Assembly (NCBI GenBank): GCA_905221605.1
Contig: CAJNDS010002703.1
Coordinates: 117,001 to 181,000, forward strand
DNA: 64,000 nt
Source: Symbiodinium natans
Lineage: Eukaryota; Sar; Dinophyceae; Suessiales; Symbiodiniaceae
Direction: 5' to 3'
Below, in pieces: positions 32,801 to 39,990 of this stretch. The notes beneath the pieces are model-generated. The model did not search any database. It saw nothing but the letters and a program-made list of their open reading frames with translations, and was not told the DNA's origin. Every line of letters starts with the position of its first letter. Positions within the stretch are counted from its first letter, which is position 1. The translations under genes were made by a program, and so were the position numbers.

Positions 32801-34813
32801 GAAGATGTGCAGCAGGTGTGGAGGATCTGTGGAATCCGACCAAGGGTTGGAGTTCAGGCATGCCAGTGTGCCGAGGCAACTGGATGCAGTGTGGAGCAAG
32901 TTGGATCGTTGAAAAGTGTGAAAAAGTGTGGTGAAGTTTTTGAAAATTTCCACCTTAGAAGTCCCGAAACCCTTCGTGAAGACTCTTCCCCTGAGGTTCA
33001 AGAAATGGATTTATGGTCCAACCGCAAAAGCTTTGGTTCAAGCACCACGGAAGCTAGCCCTAGCCTGGAGCCTGTACCTTTGGTGAAGGACAGGAAAATG
33101 GCAGCTGAAGACAGCAGGAAGGGTGAGCAGGGTGCTGAGATGAAAAGCCCCTTTTGGTGTAAGGTTTGCAAATGGTTGTTCAGATCCGAGCATGCTGCCG
33201 GGTTGAGCTGGGATGAAAGTGGCAAGCCCAAGTGCGAAAAGTGCAAACAGACTGTGACAGTCTCTGGCACGGATGCAAGCCATGCATTCCATCTCCGAGA
33301 GGCAGAGAAGGAGCGCCGAGCTGCTGGAAAAAGGGGTGATAAAGGTGAAAGCCGAGGCTCAGGCCAAGCTGCACCGAAACCCAAGGCCATGCCGAAGGTG
33401 ATTGAACGGATGGTCGACGTGTTTCCGGAGCTGGCGGATCCAGAGCCGCCGAAGTGGTTCGGTGATGTGTCATGGAGTATCTGCCGGCGCGGAACTCCAG
33501 TGGATGAGCTAGAGCTCAAGGACGTGGTAGGCACGCTATCCGACAAGGATATGTTGCGCTATCAAAGCTCATACGAGAAGCTGGTGAAGCCCATCCAGGA
33601 GGTGTGTGAGCTACAGGAGAAACCCACGAAGATCTTCGGAATCTTGGATGTCCGTGGACAGATTGGTGGCAAGGCCATCATCTGGGAGATGGCAGTGAAT
33701 GAAGGAGGACTGTACATGGAAGTACCGCCGGGAACGTGTGGCCTGGCGATGTTGAGCTTCGTGAGGTACTTGAAGAGAAAAGGGATAGTCCCTGTTTTGC
33801 TTCTGGGTGAGCACCAGGACCTCGGAGTCTTGCGGATGGTGGATCTGTTGTGCATGCTACCCATTTTGGGAGCAGAGAGGATCATGGAGGATGAAGCTGA
33901 GAGCTCGTATTATCCCCCATGGGTGTTGCGCTGGAAGAGAAGTGCAAAGGAAGGATCCTTGGTGTTTAAGGAACTGGTGGAGCGAGTGCGAGTGATTTCG
34001 ATGTTGTCGTGTGATACACTTCGGATTCACGAGCCGGAGCTGAGGGAGAGACCAGTCCCCAAGTGGTCGTTTGTGGCCTACAGCCACTACAGATCCGTGA
34101 TGGAGTCTGTTGCAGGATTCTTGGAGGACCTGGAGAAAAAGAAAGAGGAGATCACCGACACGCAGAGGGCGGCAAGCTGGAAGAAGGTGGTTGCGAGTGA
34201 GACTCGAAGCGGTGTTGTGTGGATCTGCAAGTGTAAGTGGCACTTGCCGACCGACTATGTGGTGAGGTTCAACTTGACGTTGCCTGCCGACATGTGGCAG
34301 CAAGCCTTTGGGATCATGGGTGAGAATGTTGGGAAACTCGAGAAGGAGGAAAAGGACCTGAAGCGGATCCTCAAGGCTGCAGCGGAACAGCAAGACCGAG
34401 AGTTCGAGGAAGCTGAGCGAAAGCGCAAGCGCATCGCCGACCTGTCAGCTGCCGAGGAAGAAGCTGCTAAGAGAGCAAAGCTGGAAGGCGAAGCGGTTCG
34501 CTCGCCTGTGTCAGTTGTACCATCTGAGTTGGATGCAGCAGCTATCGCGCAGATTGCTGAGCGTGTGAAGGCAAGCTTTAGTGTTGCCGATTTGGAGCTG
34601 ATGTTGGAAGAGAAGAAGAGAAAGGTTGGAGACCAGCCAACTGAGAGGCCTGCGGAGACGCCAGCTGAGCCTAGCCGATCTTCGCAGGATGTGATGATGG
34701 AAACGAGGACGGCTGAGTTGGCGGAGATGAAGGAAGCCGCCAAGGAGCGCCGCGCCAAGTTGATGGAGTCAACTGGAGCTGGCGAGAAGAAGGGCGAAGA
34801 GGATGAAGAATGA
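26816..34813 (+). CDS. Copia-1 Gag-Pol polyprotein with C-terminal extension
   Basis: 2665 codons from the first ATG, 405 nt after the LTR. Gag: Gln-rich N-terminus, then a capsid-like region (KWLPSLPTIDFSSWKDRI, about residue 250), then a CCHC knuckle from residue 526 (CYVCGGKGHYARDC). Protease DSG at 697-699. Integrase: HHCC (H869, H874, C881, C884) and D909, D980, E1015. Reverse transcriptase: YVDD at 1663-1666. RNase H: YADAS with D1845, then SSCEAEL and HTDSS. After about residue 1990 there are some 675 more residues, not part of a standard copia Pol: a CxxC-CxxC zinc motif (2115, 2118, 2140, 2143), an unknown globular-looking part, and a charged coiled-coil-like end. All core catalytic motifs are intact, so it is potentially active. 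Confidence 0.92.
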   Translation: MLNTSPRHTSGAHVRSPRGGRERGSSVPIMDAETRRRVDPFPGLGNPNPLWVQGLAQGSQPVYGPVPRGRTPARSPHGVATGAPQQTMGGPSFPPGLPQQAVGSPSLPPGLSTGPPQPVVTPSQTSPDVQGLTRQVRELESMMQQLVVQQQQFMQTMTSSMVQQQQQHQQWMIQQHQQQQPQQQQQVNPPLPQDGVPENMPSSSSGCQGASPVGTPAKGTQLFRMASPSPPLRPPPLEQESERDVFARSDKWLPSLPTIDFSSWKDRISEALGFLTWMEKLTSWVGLGSEVFPNELMHAVKTQEESRLKQDRLTVEQQKRSTRLMHILRQTFANHEKSSLILQTYVESESTYQQSGFVALRLLAKEFCLKSRAECLFFRSQLVNQTVKAPSIPEIIRKIEHELNKYTKLLNSLDPDVHAGGLQIQEADSVMVLLRSLPDRCRSHCLLHGDSESFEDLKRVALKFEVQQRVWSEAPGTKLQPFRDPNEGKGNEGKPKGKGKEQKGKRESSKGAGKRASSQNKKDVECYVCGGKGHYARDCWYKEGDSGKKPNSPNAKAKAKAKGDPKKKPEKGKPKGKGKGKGKTVAEVSQEGESSDYQLTGGEWNEPESEARVESVLQPLEGLLDEVRKEWIPRSTDEIDWSWEVETRVRIAELEHRISTDLSQMLPSKSVRSLMKPPMNQVKSMEKDDASKWWLIDSGASVTVIAKRYLDEFQILDRKALGPNERYSAANDTPVNVFERVRIRALLPMYEGKQYLGLTSVCVTGVVADVAHNILSTEQMVNTGWEVKFTRREISLRHEKKGVMGYGVSWAGCPWIYLQGDAGKRKKVTFGRTEVRPMDVDDGQRPMEVDQMQSVQSMTKKKQEEMELHRMRGHIPFSSECPHCRMTRGTTQHRRTKDAQDRPVALQADFCFINLVTGTFAKDQPTAPNMKVLVMTEMSTRMIGCLLVGTNADNTSSWIRYWMNAFGLDIAGSAVLLRTDSETAVSALIKRANLGIRIVTQRAPPQGHEAVGGVERAVRTLKELFSTVRLDLRAQGFDLKRSPRAFEFGLIYCAAMHNHHAAAFDGKKSPQELVLQRSLHECGSSLIGATVLAELPDSMKTTALSRFVEAAYVYPEVGGLTHVVSAMVDGCPKHFRAKSIKHIVPLKIGLEHCQHLLKEHDPSDTLAPPILKEKEDGVPDRIEGEADKAFEGRVSEGPTTDMSKVGPPAAWVKEHGGTANCPACGPKRGKANHNAECRKRYDDWLKAQRQRLESKEPTEETPKMDQRSSKDAGVMESGSEPSLLKRPKITYESRPDPKLEEKQSVPTPATEVVDVDMEDFEDPSLPYQGIPDEAMEPGYFEGETPAEDEAIPMEEEKPQMDVDSVPNESSRVPRRLESLTSDVNSVPDESNRVPRLINRIYLDPRLDVPQGPIKMVSSDESPKLVHVTNSILLNKNSTFPESMKVCGSQVWLARPTSVLSEIDGCPLDVDKTVEGRRTELQSMTAHKAGRVVGADEAQKFARQHGIKIIPTRWVIGPKVVNGKEAVRARCVVQDIAKGSTASSLGLSATTPSLEALRTLLAIASVDAMDIATLDVSTAFLHSPLPKGSKAIIQLPKDVSACKDYYVPVFMILDQAMNGLRVAAKAWNLKLATVVKKVGLKQCPTEPSVFEGTVRGKRFLMLCYVDDLILCGTRDAIRLVTDTLNGELKIKETGRITSTGGKITFLGREIERQGSHLRMRVPPAYLDALFETEFCKDLKVVTAPPDIVKTVEKGRASGSDPELSDTAAARYRAVLGRIAWWGQSRPDLSRWMSILSQGQSKPTACFEQALRQVIRFLKGQYHAWQYFGPDGNVPDSGPAQLEVYADASWAPQASLGRRSVSGIAIFYRGCLIKGISRVQGCVSLSSCEAELRAILTAVQESEGLATLIGQLAESDVTIRLHTDSSSARAVLLNRGLSRRVRHLDIAVCYLQERIQEAQTLKVIWCPTAGMIADVLTKCLSQVTFCQHQQAMGIYPGEDVQQVWRICGIRPRVGVQACQCAEATGCSVEQVGSLKSVKKCGEVFENFHLRSPETLREDSSPEVQEMDLWSNRKSFGSSTTEASPSLEPVPLVKDRKMAAEDSRKGEQGAEMKSPFWCKVCKWLFRSEHAAGLSWDESGKPKCEKCKQTVTVSGTDASHAFHLREAEKERRAAGKRGDKGESRGSGQAAPKPKAMPKVIERMVDVFPELADPEPPKWFGDVSWSICRRGTPVDELELKDVVGTLSDKDMLRYQSSYEKLVKPIQEVCELQEKPTKIFGILDVRGQIGGKAIIWEMAVNEGGLYMEVPPGTCGLAMLSFVRYLKRKGIVPVLLLGEHQDLGVLRMVDLLCMLPILGAERIMEDEAESSYYPPWVLRWKRSAKEGSLVFKELVERVRVISMLSCDTLRIHEPELRERPVPKWSFVAYSHYRSVMESVAGFLEDLEKKKEEITDTQRAASWKKVVASETRSGVVWICKCKWHLPTDYVVRFNLTLPADMWQQAFGIMGENVGKLEKEEKDLKRILKAAAEQQDREFEEAERKRKRIADLSAAEEEAAKRAKLEGEAVRSPVSVVPSELDAAAIAQIAERVKASFSVADLELMLEEKKRKVGDQPTERPAETPAEPSRSSQDVMMETRTAELAEMKEAAKERRAKLMESTGAGEKKGEEDEE

Positions 34814-34814
34814 A

Positions 34815-34836
34815 CTGAGATGCTAAGTGATCTCAG
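34815..34836 (+). terminator. Hairpin just after the Gag-Pol stop
   Basis: CTGAGAT pairs with ATCTCAG across an 8-base loop, 1-2 nt after the TGA. Role unknown; 'terminator' is only the nearest type. Confidence 0.35.
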
Positions 34837-35204
34837 TGGTTGGGTGGGTGAGTGAAACCCGCAGCCATTTTTTTGGAAGCCATGGCCGCGTTGCCGCCAT
34901 GGAGCGCCCGCGATTTTTCTGGTTAGTGTGAGCCCTTGTTTCAGTGCATGAGAAGTTTGCAAAGAGGAGGCAAAATGATGATGAAACTCAACGAGGGACT
35001 CTATAGCCCCTTCTGCAAGGCGTCTGATTGCCACCTCTGAAGACGTTTTTGGCTGATGGTACGCTGGAAGAAGCGAAACTATGAAGCCAATCTTTTCCTG
35101 AAGGATCAGCTAGCCGATGCTAGTTGGTGAGTTTGGTGACCTGGAAGATGCGAGACTGAGGAGGAGTACCACGACAAGGTCGAGTGCTGAGTGGGAAACA
35201 TCTG

Positions 35205-35385
35205 AAGCTTGCATTAATTCGTTTTCACGTGTTTGTCACCACGAACTCTTGGATTCGTTCCAAGACAACCCTGCCCCAGTGCAGGTGGATGCAAGTTTAA
35301 TTCGTTTTTCACGTGTTTGGACAACGAACTCTTGGGTTACCAGTGATGTGGACCCAGGACAACCTGCCTGATGGTGGGATCTTGC
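35205..35385 (+). repeat. ~83-bp direct repeat in the copia-1 3' region
   Basis: TTAATTCGTTTTCACGTGTT and CGAACTCTTGG occur twice, about 83-88 bp apart, between the coding stop and the right LTR. Confidence 0.7.
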
Positions 35386-35543
35386 ATGAGTTTTAAGTTT
35401 GATGTCAGAGATCGACTGGTGTGTTGTTTGTTTCGTTTGGTGGCGAGTACGCACCAAGGGAATGTGGCCAGGGCATCCCCTTAGTGTTGAAGTGCCGAGC
35501 TGGGCTTGGACTTCAGATCTTTGACATGAACCCTCAGCAAAAT

Positions 35544-35551
35544 GCGGGGGG
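35544..35551 (+). promoter_or_regulatory. Polypurine tract of copia-1
   Basis: GCGGGGGG immediately before the right LTR, the expected plus-strand primer. Confidence 0.7.
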
Positions 35552-35932
35552 TGGAAGATTGTGGCTGATCAGTGATGTTTTTGTCATGTTTTGGATCAGC
35601 TTGTATAGGTTTGTTTTGCTTCGGAGTGATTGGGAATCCGTGTGATCCCATCCTCGATGGTTTATGCCTCGTTGATTTCCAAGGAAATCATACGAGTGTG
35701 TTTTTGCCCAATACGCTATTTAAAGTGAGTGTGCAGTGTGTAGGAACTTCGTTCTGAAGCTGAGTTTAAGCTCACAAGAGAGAATTCGTTTAGTTTGTGC
35801 ACTTCGTGACTTTTGGCTCAAGGCTCAAGTGGCTCTGACTGTGAAAAAGAGAGAGCTGTCCGCACTTGTGTGAGAGGTCAGGGTTCGTGCTTTCAAGGGA
35901 AAAGGTACCAGAGGGACCTTCGGTTTTTCACG
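35550..35932 (+). repeat. Copia-1 right LTR
   Basis: 383 bp; matches the left LTR except for +11 bp (near 35707) and +7 bp (near 35821). The +7 makes TTTTGGCTCAAGGCTCAAG (35811-35829), a doubled spliced-leader-like end. The first LTR base is merged with the G tract. Confidence 0.85.
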
Positions 35933-36705
35933 CTGTGGGTGATGTCATGGATCATGACTAGGTTGACAGGAAGATAGTGCAGAGGTTCCTTTGGCTTGCC
36001 GCGGTGTGCCTTCCACTGGCCTTGAAAGTGGAACGCGACTTCCTGTGGGTCTGCCCTCCGACGCTCGTCTACTGCCACTGCGTCGTTTCTTCCAGAACTA
36101 GCCGCTCTATCTGTCTGAGGGTTTGCTTCACGGAGGACTATTGATCCTTCATTGGATGCTTTGTTGTCCAGGGGCCGCCCTGAGCTCTCGGGAGAGCTTG
36201 CGGGGTCATGAAGAGAGGTGAGATCCTCAACCTCCGCGTGGGCATCAGGGCGCCCAGGGTTCGATGAGGAGGAGTTTGGCAGAGGAGCCGCGTTTCGGGA
36301 GAGAACCTCTTCCCTTCTGTGCCCGCTTGAATCTGAGGAGCTTCTTAACTTGACCCTTCGTTCCCAGGGGGAAAGCTGATCGGAGCGCCACTCCTGGGTT
36401 GCATCCGAAGGAGCTTCGGCCACGTCTTCCACCTGGGCTCGCCTGCTTGGCGGAGGAGCAGGTGGTGTAGGGCGTGGTGTTGAGTTCGCCCGGAAACGCG
36501 CATCGCTTTCCGCTAAGGAAAGATGCCTAGCATGGCTCCTTGCTTTACTCCTGGAAATCGAACCAGGGCTTTTTGTAGGGAGATCTCGCGCGCTTCTTTC
36601 CATGTTCACCTCCCTTGCTGCATCCAGCTCTTCTTGTGGCAATCTTGATTGCTTGCCTTTGAGGCCTTTGGATTTGCCGTGTCCTTTATTCCATCCTTTT
36701 CCCAT
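35933..36705 (-). pseudogene. LINE downstream ORF, interrupted by copia-1
   Basis: Starts with ATG at 36703-36705, three bases after the stop of the LINE ORF at 36709 (TGA-gct-ATG on the minus strand). Encodes a basic, disordered Gly/Lys/Ser/Arg/Pro-rich protein (begins MGKGWNKGHGKSKGLKGKQ). The true element sequence ends at the CTGTG duplication (35933-35937); beyond that the frame runs into the LTR. Function unknown. Confidence 0.5.
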
Positions 36706-36708
36706 AGC

Positions 36709-39108
36709 TCACTTCCTAAAAGAGAGAGCGGTTTGTGTCAGGCCATCCTTTTTTGCTTTGGCTTTAATTTTGGCTTTAGACTTGGGAAAAGCGGGTGTGG
36801 TCTGGGGAGGCAAAGGAGGAATCTGAGGGAGAGACTCTCCTGTGCTGCTACTTGCCACTGCTTCACATGCACTGGTGTTTGAAGGCACAACGGCTGCGGG
36901 ATGGGGCGAGCAACTCTGCCTCAAGCCGAAGAAGGCTTTCACGCCAGCCTTGGGGTCTAGGCTTCTTTTTTGGGCTTCTTGGAATTTGCTGTTAGGCTTC
37001 TTGCAGACCTGACTGCACCTGCCTTGACATCCCGGTTTGGCCTTTAGGATTCTGACAGCTTGGAAAACTCCACACTTTTTGCATACCACTGACTCTCCAA
37101 GGTTGATCATGTGGTGAGACACGTGAAAGCCCCACGGAGTCGAGGTGGGCACAGGCAGACTCTGGCACGGGAACTGAAGAACATGCACAACCACCTCATG
37201 CGGATCGACTTGTTGCACGTAAAGCCCGCACCCTTCGCACTTGATGCACAGGTTGTTGGTGCTTTCTCCGCTAGAGATTTTCCAATTGTGCATGGTCTGA
37301 GGATTGGCCTCCTTGACTGCATGCAAAAGAAGCTGTTTTTTGTTGGGTCCTTTTTTGGAGGGAAGCGCGGCCTTGGCCTTAGCCTTCCTCTCAAATTTGA
37401 CCTCATTTGCTGAGGGCAGCGGGCAGTTTGCGAGGAGGAACTCAGCTCGCTTTCCTAAGAAAGTGGAGATCTCTCGTGCAGTGCTGTCAATTTGCCTGAC
37501 GTTTGCCACATGCACTTGTGACAAAATCTCATTTGCCTTTTGACCGCACAGCCAGTCTGCATGTCTGTTGGCTTCCCAGGCCCATGAGGAGCCGGTGCCA
37601 TGCCTGGCTGCGTGCTCCTCTTTGGTTAAGTGCCCTTTTGTCCAGACCGGTTTCAATCTATTTCGGTCATCCTGACCTGCGGTCCAAATACTTGGCCAAA
37701 GGAAATGGGCGTTGGGGTTTTTAAGTCTAGTGAGCGCAATTTTGCTATCGCAGGCAACAAAATTGTTTTGGTTGGACAAGCCCAAAAGGAAATCAAGTGC
37801 CTTTGACTCAGCGTCATTTACCGTGAAACCTACCTGAAGGACCCCCACCGCATACCCTACAATCTTGTAGGCCGGATCCGGCTCCGGGCCTTGCCAGCAG
37901 CATGCCGGCAGATGGCCATCCTTGCGCTGTATGGCAACTAAGCTCCAGGTTGCCATTCTGAGCCTGGGATCGGAGGCCTGTGGTCCTCCTGATCCGTCCG
38001 TACCAAACCAGACTGATTGGCAGCTCTGTGCCGCTTCTTCAAGGTTTCCTTCAACACGGGTTTCGAGGAGAGAGGGAGGGTGGTCAGGGTGCTTGGTAAG
38101 CGGGGCTGGGACTAGTCCTCTCAACCAGAAGCATTCTGGTGCATCCACCCTACTCCTCCACTCAGGGTCGGGGCCAATATCGTGCGCTGCCCACGCAGGG
38201 CAAGTGTGGAGCGCATGCACAAACGAGTTGGCCCCACCACACCTCGTGCACACCGCGTGCCCGCCATGTCCATTGAAGGCTACAGCGCCTTGCCAGACCA
38301 TGCGTAGCCCTGTTACCTTTAGAGTGTTCCCTTTGGCTTTTTTCAGCAGGCTCCTGTGGGTCGTCCAGTCTAAGCCTTGCTCGGCTCCTCCGCCGCCGTG
38401 CTGGCTTGCAATTCGCCCCCAACGATCGCGCAGCATGGCTCCTCGCAGCTGCTCCTTCACCTGCTGTGCTGTTCTGGCGTTTCCCCACTCGAGTCTAATG
38501 GTGAGGTCTGGCCTCGACCATACTTCCATGGCGGGAGCTTCAAAACCCATGTCGCGAAGATAGCACACCATAGCGGCAATCGGGCCAGCTGCTAGTCTCC
38601 AGGGGTGAGCCGCTCGCGCAAGTCTTTTCCACGTTACCCCCCATGCTTGTTGAATGCGTGGCGCACACGGGCCATTGATGGCTACGCATCGGCTTAGGCT
38701 GTCCCAATGTTCCAGAACGATGCGGATAACCGGGTCTTGAACATTAAACTCGCCCATATCAAAGACCACGTCCGCTGAACCAAGCGCCAGTCTGGTGGAG
38801 TGGGACACCGCCATTCCCCTCACCACCTTCATTCTCTTTGGAGACAGCCCTTGGGCCTGATGCCCCCAGGTGCCCGCCGTAAAGGCGCTGGTTTTAAAAG
38901 CGCGAATCGCATGCTTTTTCTGGCCTAGCCCTAACCGATGAAGTTTGGCGCTCCTCTTGACCGCTTTCTGAATGCGGCTGTTTGAGGTCTTTACCCGCCT
39001 CCTTCTGCCTCCAGACGAATCCGCCCCCAAGTCTTTGACGAGACTTTGCACCTGCGGCTCTTTGACCTTTCTCCTGATACGGAGCTCTTTTTCCGTCACA
39101 TATATCAC
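36709..39108 (-). pseudogene. 5'-truncated LINE ORF2: RNase H and C-terminal part
   Basis: About 795 residues of LINE Pol lacking the reverse transcriptase. Order: post-RT region (TAGTWGHQAQGLSPKRM, ~residue 80), CTRC-H-H-C zinc motif (C287, C290, H298, C303), RNase H with D371 (GTDGSGG), E434, D454 and D518 (NRHADWL), then two more Cys-rich parts (CIKCEGCG; CKKCG with GCQGRCSQVC). The nominal first residues come from repeat R1 (the TCACATATATC end), so truncation is at about 39098-39105. The frame is otherwise uninterrupted over 2.4 kb, suggesting recent insertion. Confidence 0.8.
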
Positions 39109-39376
39109 TCGAAAGCGGGCTGCGTCGCTAGCCAGGTTAGGCTCTTCGGAACCGAAGTTCCGGAAGGTATTAACTATGCACAGAAAGGAAAAACTCTCGA
39201 GGTGTCCTTGGCCTGCTTAACACGGCCGAACTATGTGCAGGGAACACCGAGAGAAAGCAATGAGGGCTTAACCAGTTCCGCGAGAAGCTCGGCGGCCTAC
39301 GGCTACTCACTGGTTTGGCTCTATACAAAGCCCTAGGCAAATGTTCTGCAGGTTGAACTGCCTGGTCTGTACTGCC
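39098..39376 (-). repeat. Repeat R1, inverted copy
   Basis: Reverse complement of the R1 segment that ends each 2.5-kb unit (51194-51470): from GGCAGTACAGACCAGG to TTTCGAGTGATATATGTGAC. It abuts the LINE truncation point. Confidence 0.8.
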
Positions 39377-39762
39377 GTCACATATATCACTCGAAAGCGG
39401 GCAACGTCGCTAGCCATTTAGGCTCTTCGGGACCAAAGCCCCGGAAGTTAAGGTGAAACAGTGAGAACAACTACTCTCGGGAATGCCTTGGCCTGCTAAA
39501 CACGGCCGTGCTTGTGAAGGCATCCGAGATGTTACGGAAAGCTACGGGCAGGGAGAACCTCACCATCCCTCAGAGTCTTTACAGACTTGACAAGATTCTC
39601 GCCGCAGCACAGGGAGAAACTCACCTTCTGGCTCATCGCAGATCACTGAAACAGGGCCCTCCCGAGTCGATAATGCCCTGTTCGCTGAGATGGCTGCAGA
39701 AGGGCTGACACTCCATTAACAGTGTTTCCGCGCACCACCTTGGGTACACGCCAACGTGTCTG
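39377..39762 (-). repeat. Repeat R2, inverted copy
   Basis: Reverse complement of 25187-25564. Sits directly between R1 and the truncated copia-2 LTR. Confidence 0.8.
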
Positions 39763-39766
39763 ACAC

Positions 39767-39965
39767 CTGAAGTACCTTTGTTTTCCCATGTCTGGCAGAC
39801 AGTGTTTGAAGCTGGAGAGCCGTGCTCGCATTGGCTCAAGACGAGCGGAGCTCGAGAAGCTGTGAACAGCGCAGTGAAAAGAGTCCGCACTTCGTGCTGT
39901 GAGGGTTGAGTGTAGTCTTGACCTGAGGTCCCTTAGGCCCCGTAGCTGTGCCACGAGTTTCAACG
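39767..39965 (+). repeat. Truncated left LTR of copia-2
   Basis: Matches the last ~200 bp of the solo LTRs (ACCTGAAGTACC ... GTTTCAACG). The first ~325 bp are missing and replaced by R2, so the element has lost its normal promoter end. Confidence 0.75.
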
Positions 39966-39977
39966 TGGTAGCGGAGC
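39966..39977 (+). promoter_or_regulatory. Copia-2 primer-binding site
   Basis: TGGTAGCGGAGC, identical to that of copia-1, right after the LTR end. Confidence 0.75.
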
Positions 39978-39990
39978 TTCGTGCTCCAGC

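Larger units (their letters stand above)
26046..35932 (+). mobile_element. Copia-1: intact Ty1/copia LTR retrotransposon
   Basis: Complete element: left LTR, primer site, single Gag-Pol frame, G-rich tract and right LTR, flanked by CTGTG on both sides (26041-26045 and 35933-35937). Integrase before reverse transcriptase places it in Ty1/copia. LTRs differ by two indels (11 and 7 bp) and about one or two substitutions, so insertion is recent. It interrupts the tail of a minus-strand LINE. Confidence 0.9.

Noticed and set aside
34855-34885. Second spliced-leader relic (GCAGCCATTTTTTTGG)
   Set aside because: Resembles the leader only partly, with an expanded T run and no GGCTCAAG end.
34255-35034. 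259-codon minus frame at the end of copia-1
   Set aside because: Antisense of the Lys/Glu-rich coiled-coil coding region, which gives Ser/Leu/Phe-rich artefacts.
37922-38563. 213-codon plus frame opposite the LINE ORF
   Set aside because: The minus strand carries RNase H and zinc motifs; the plus frame has none.
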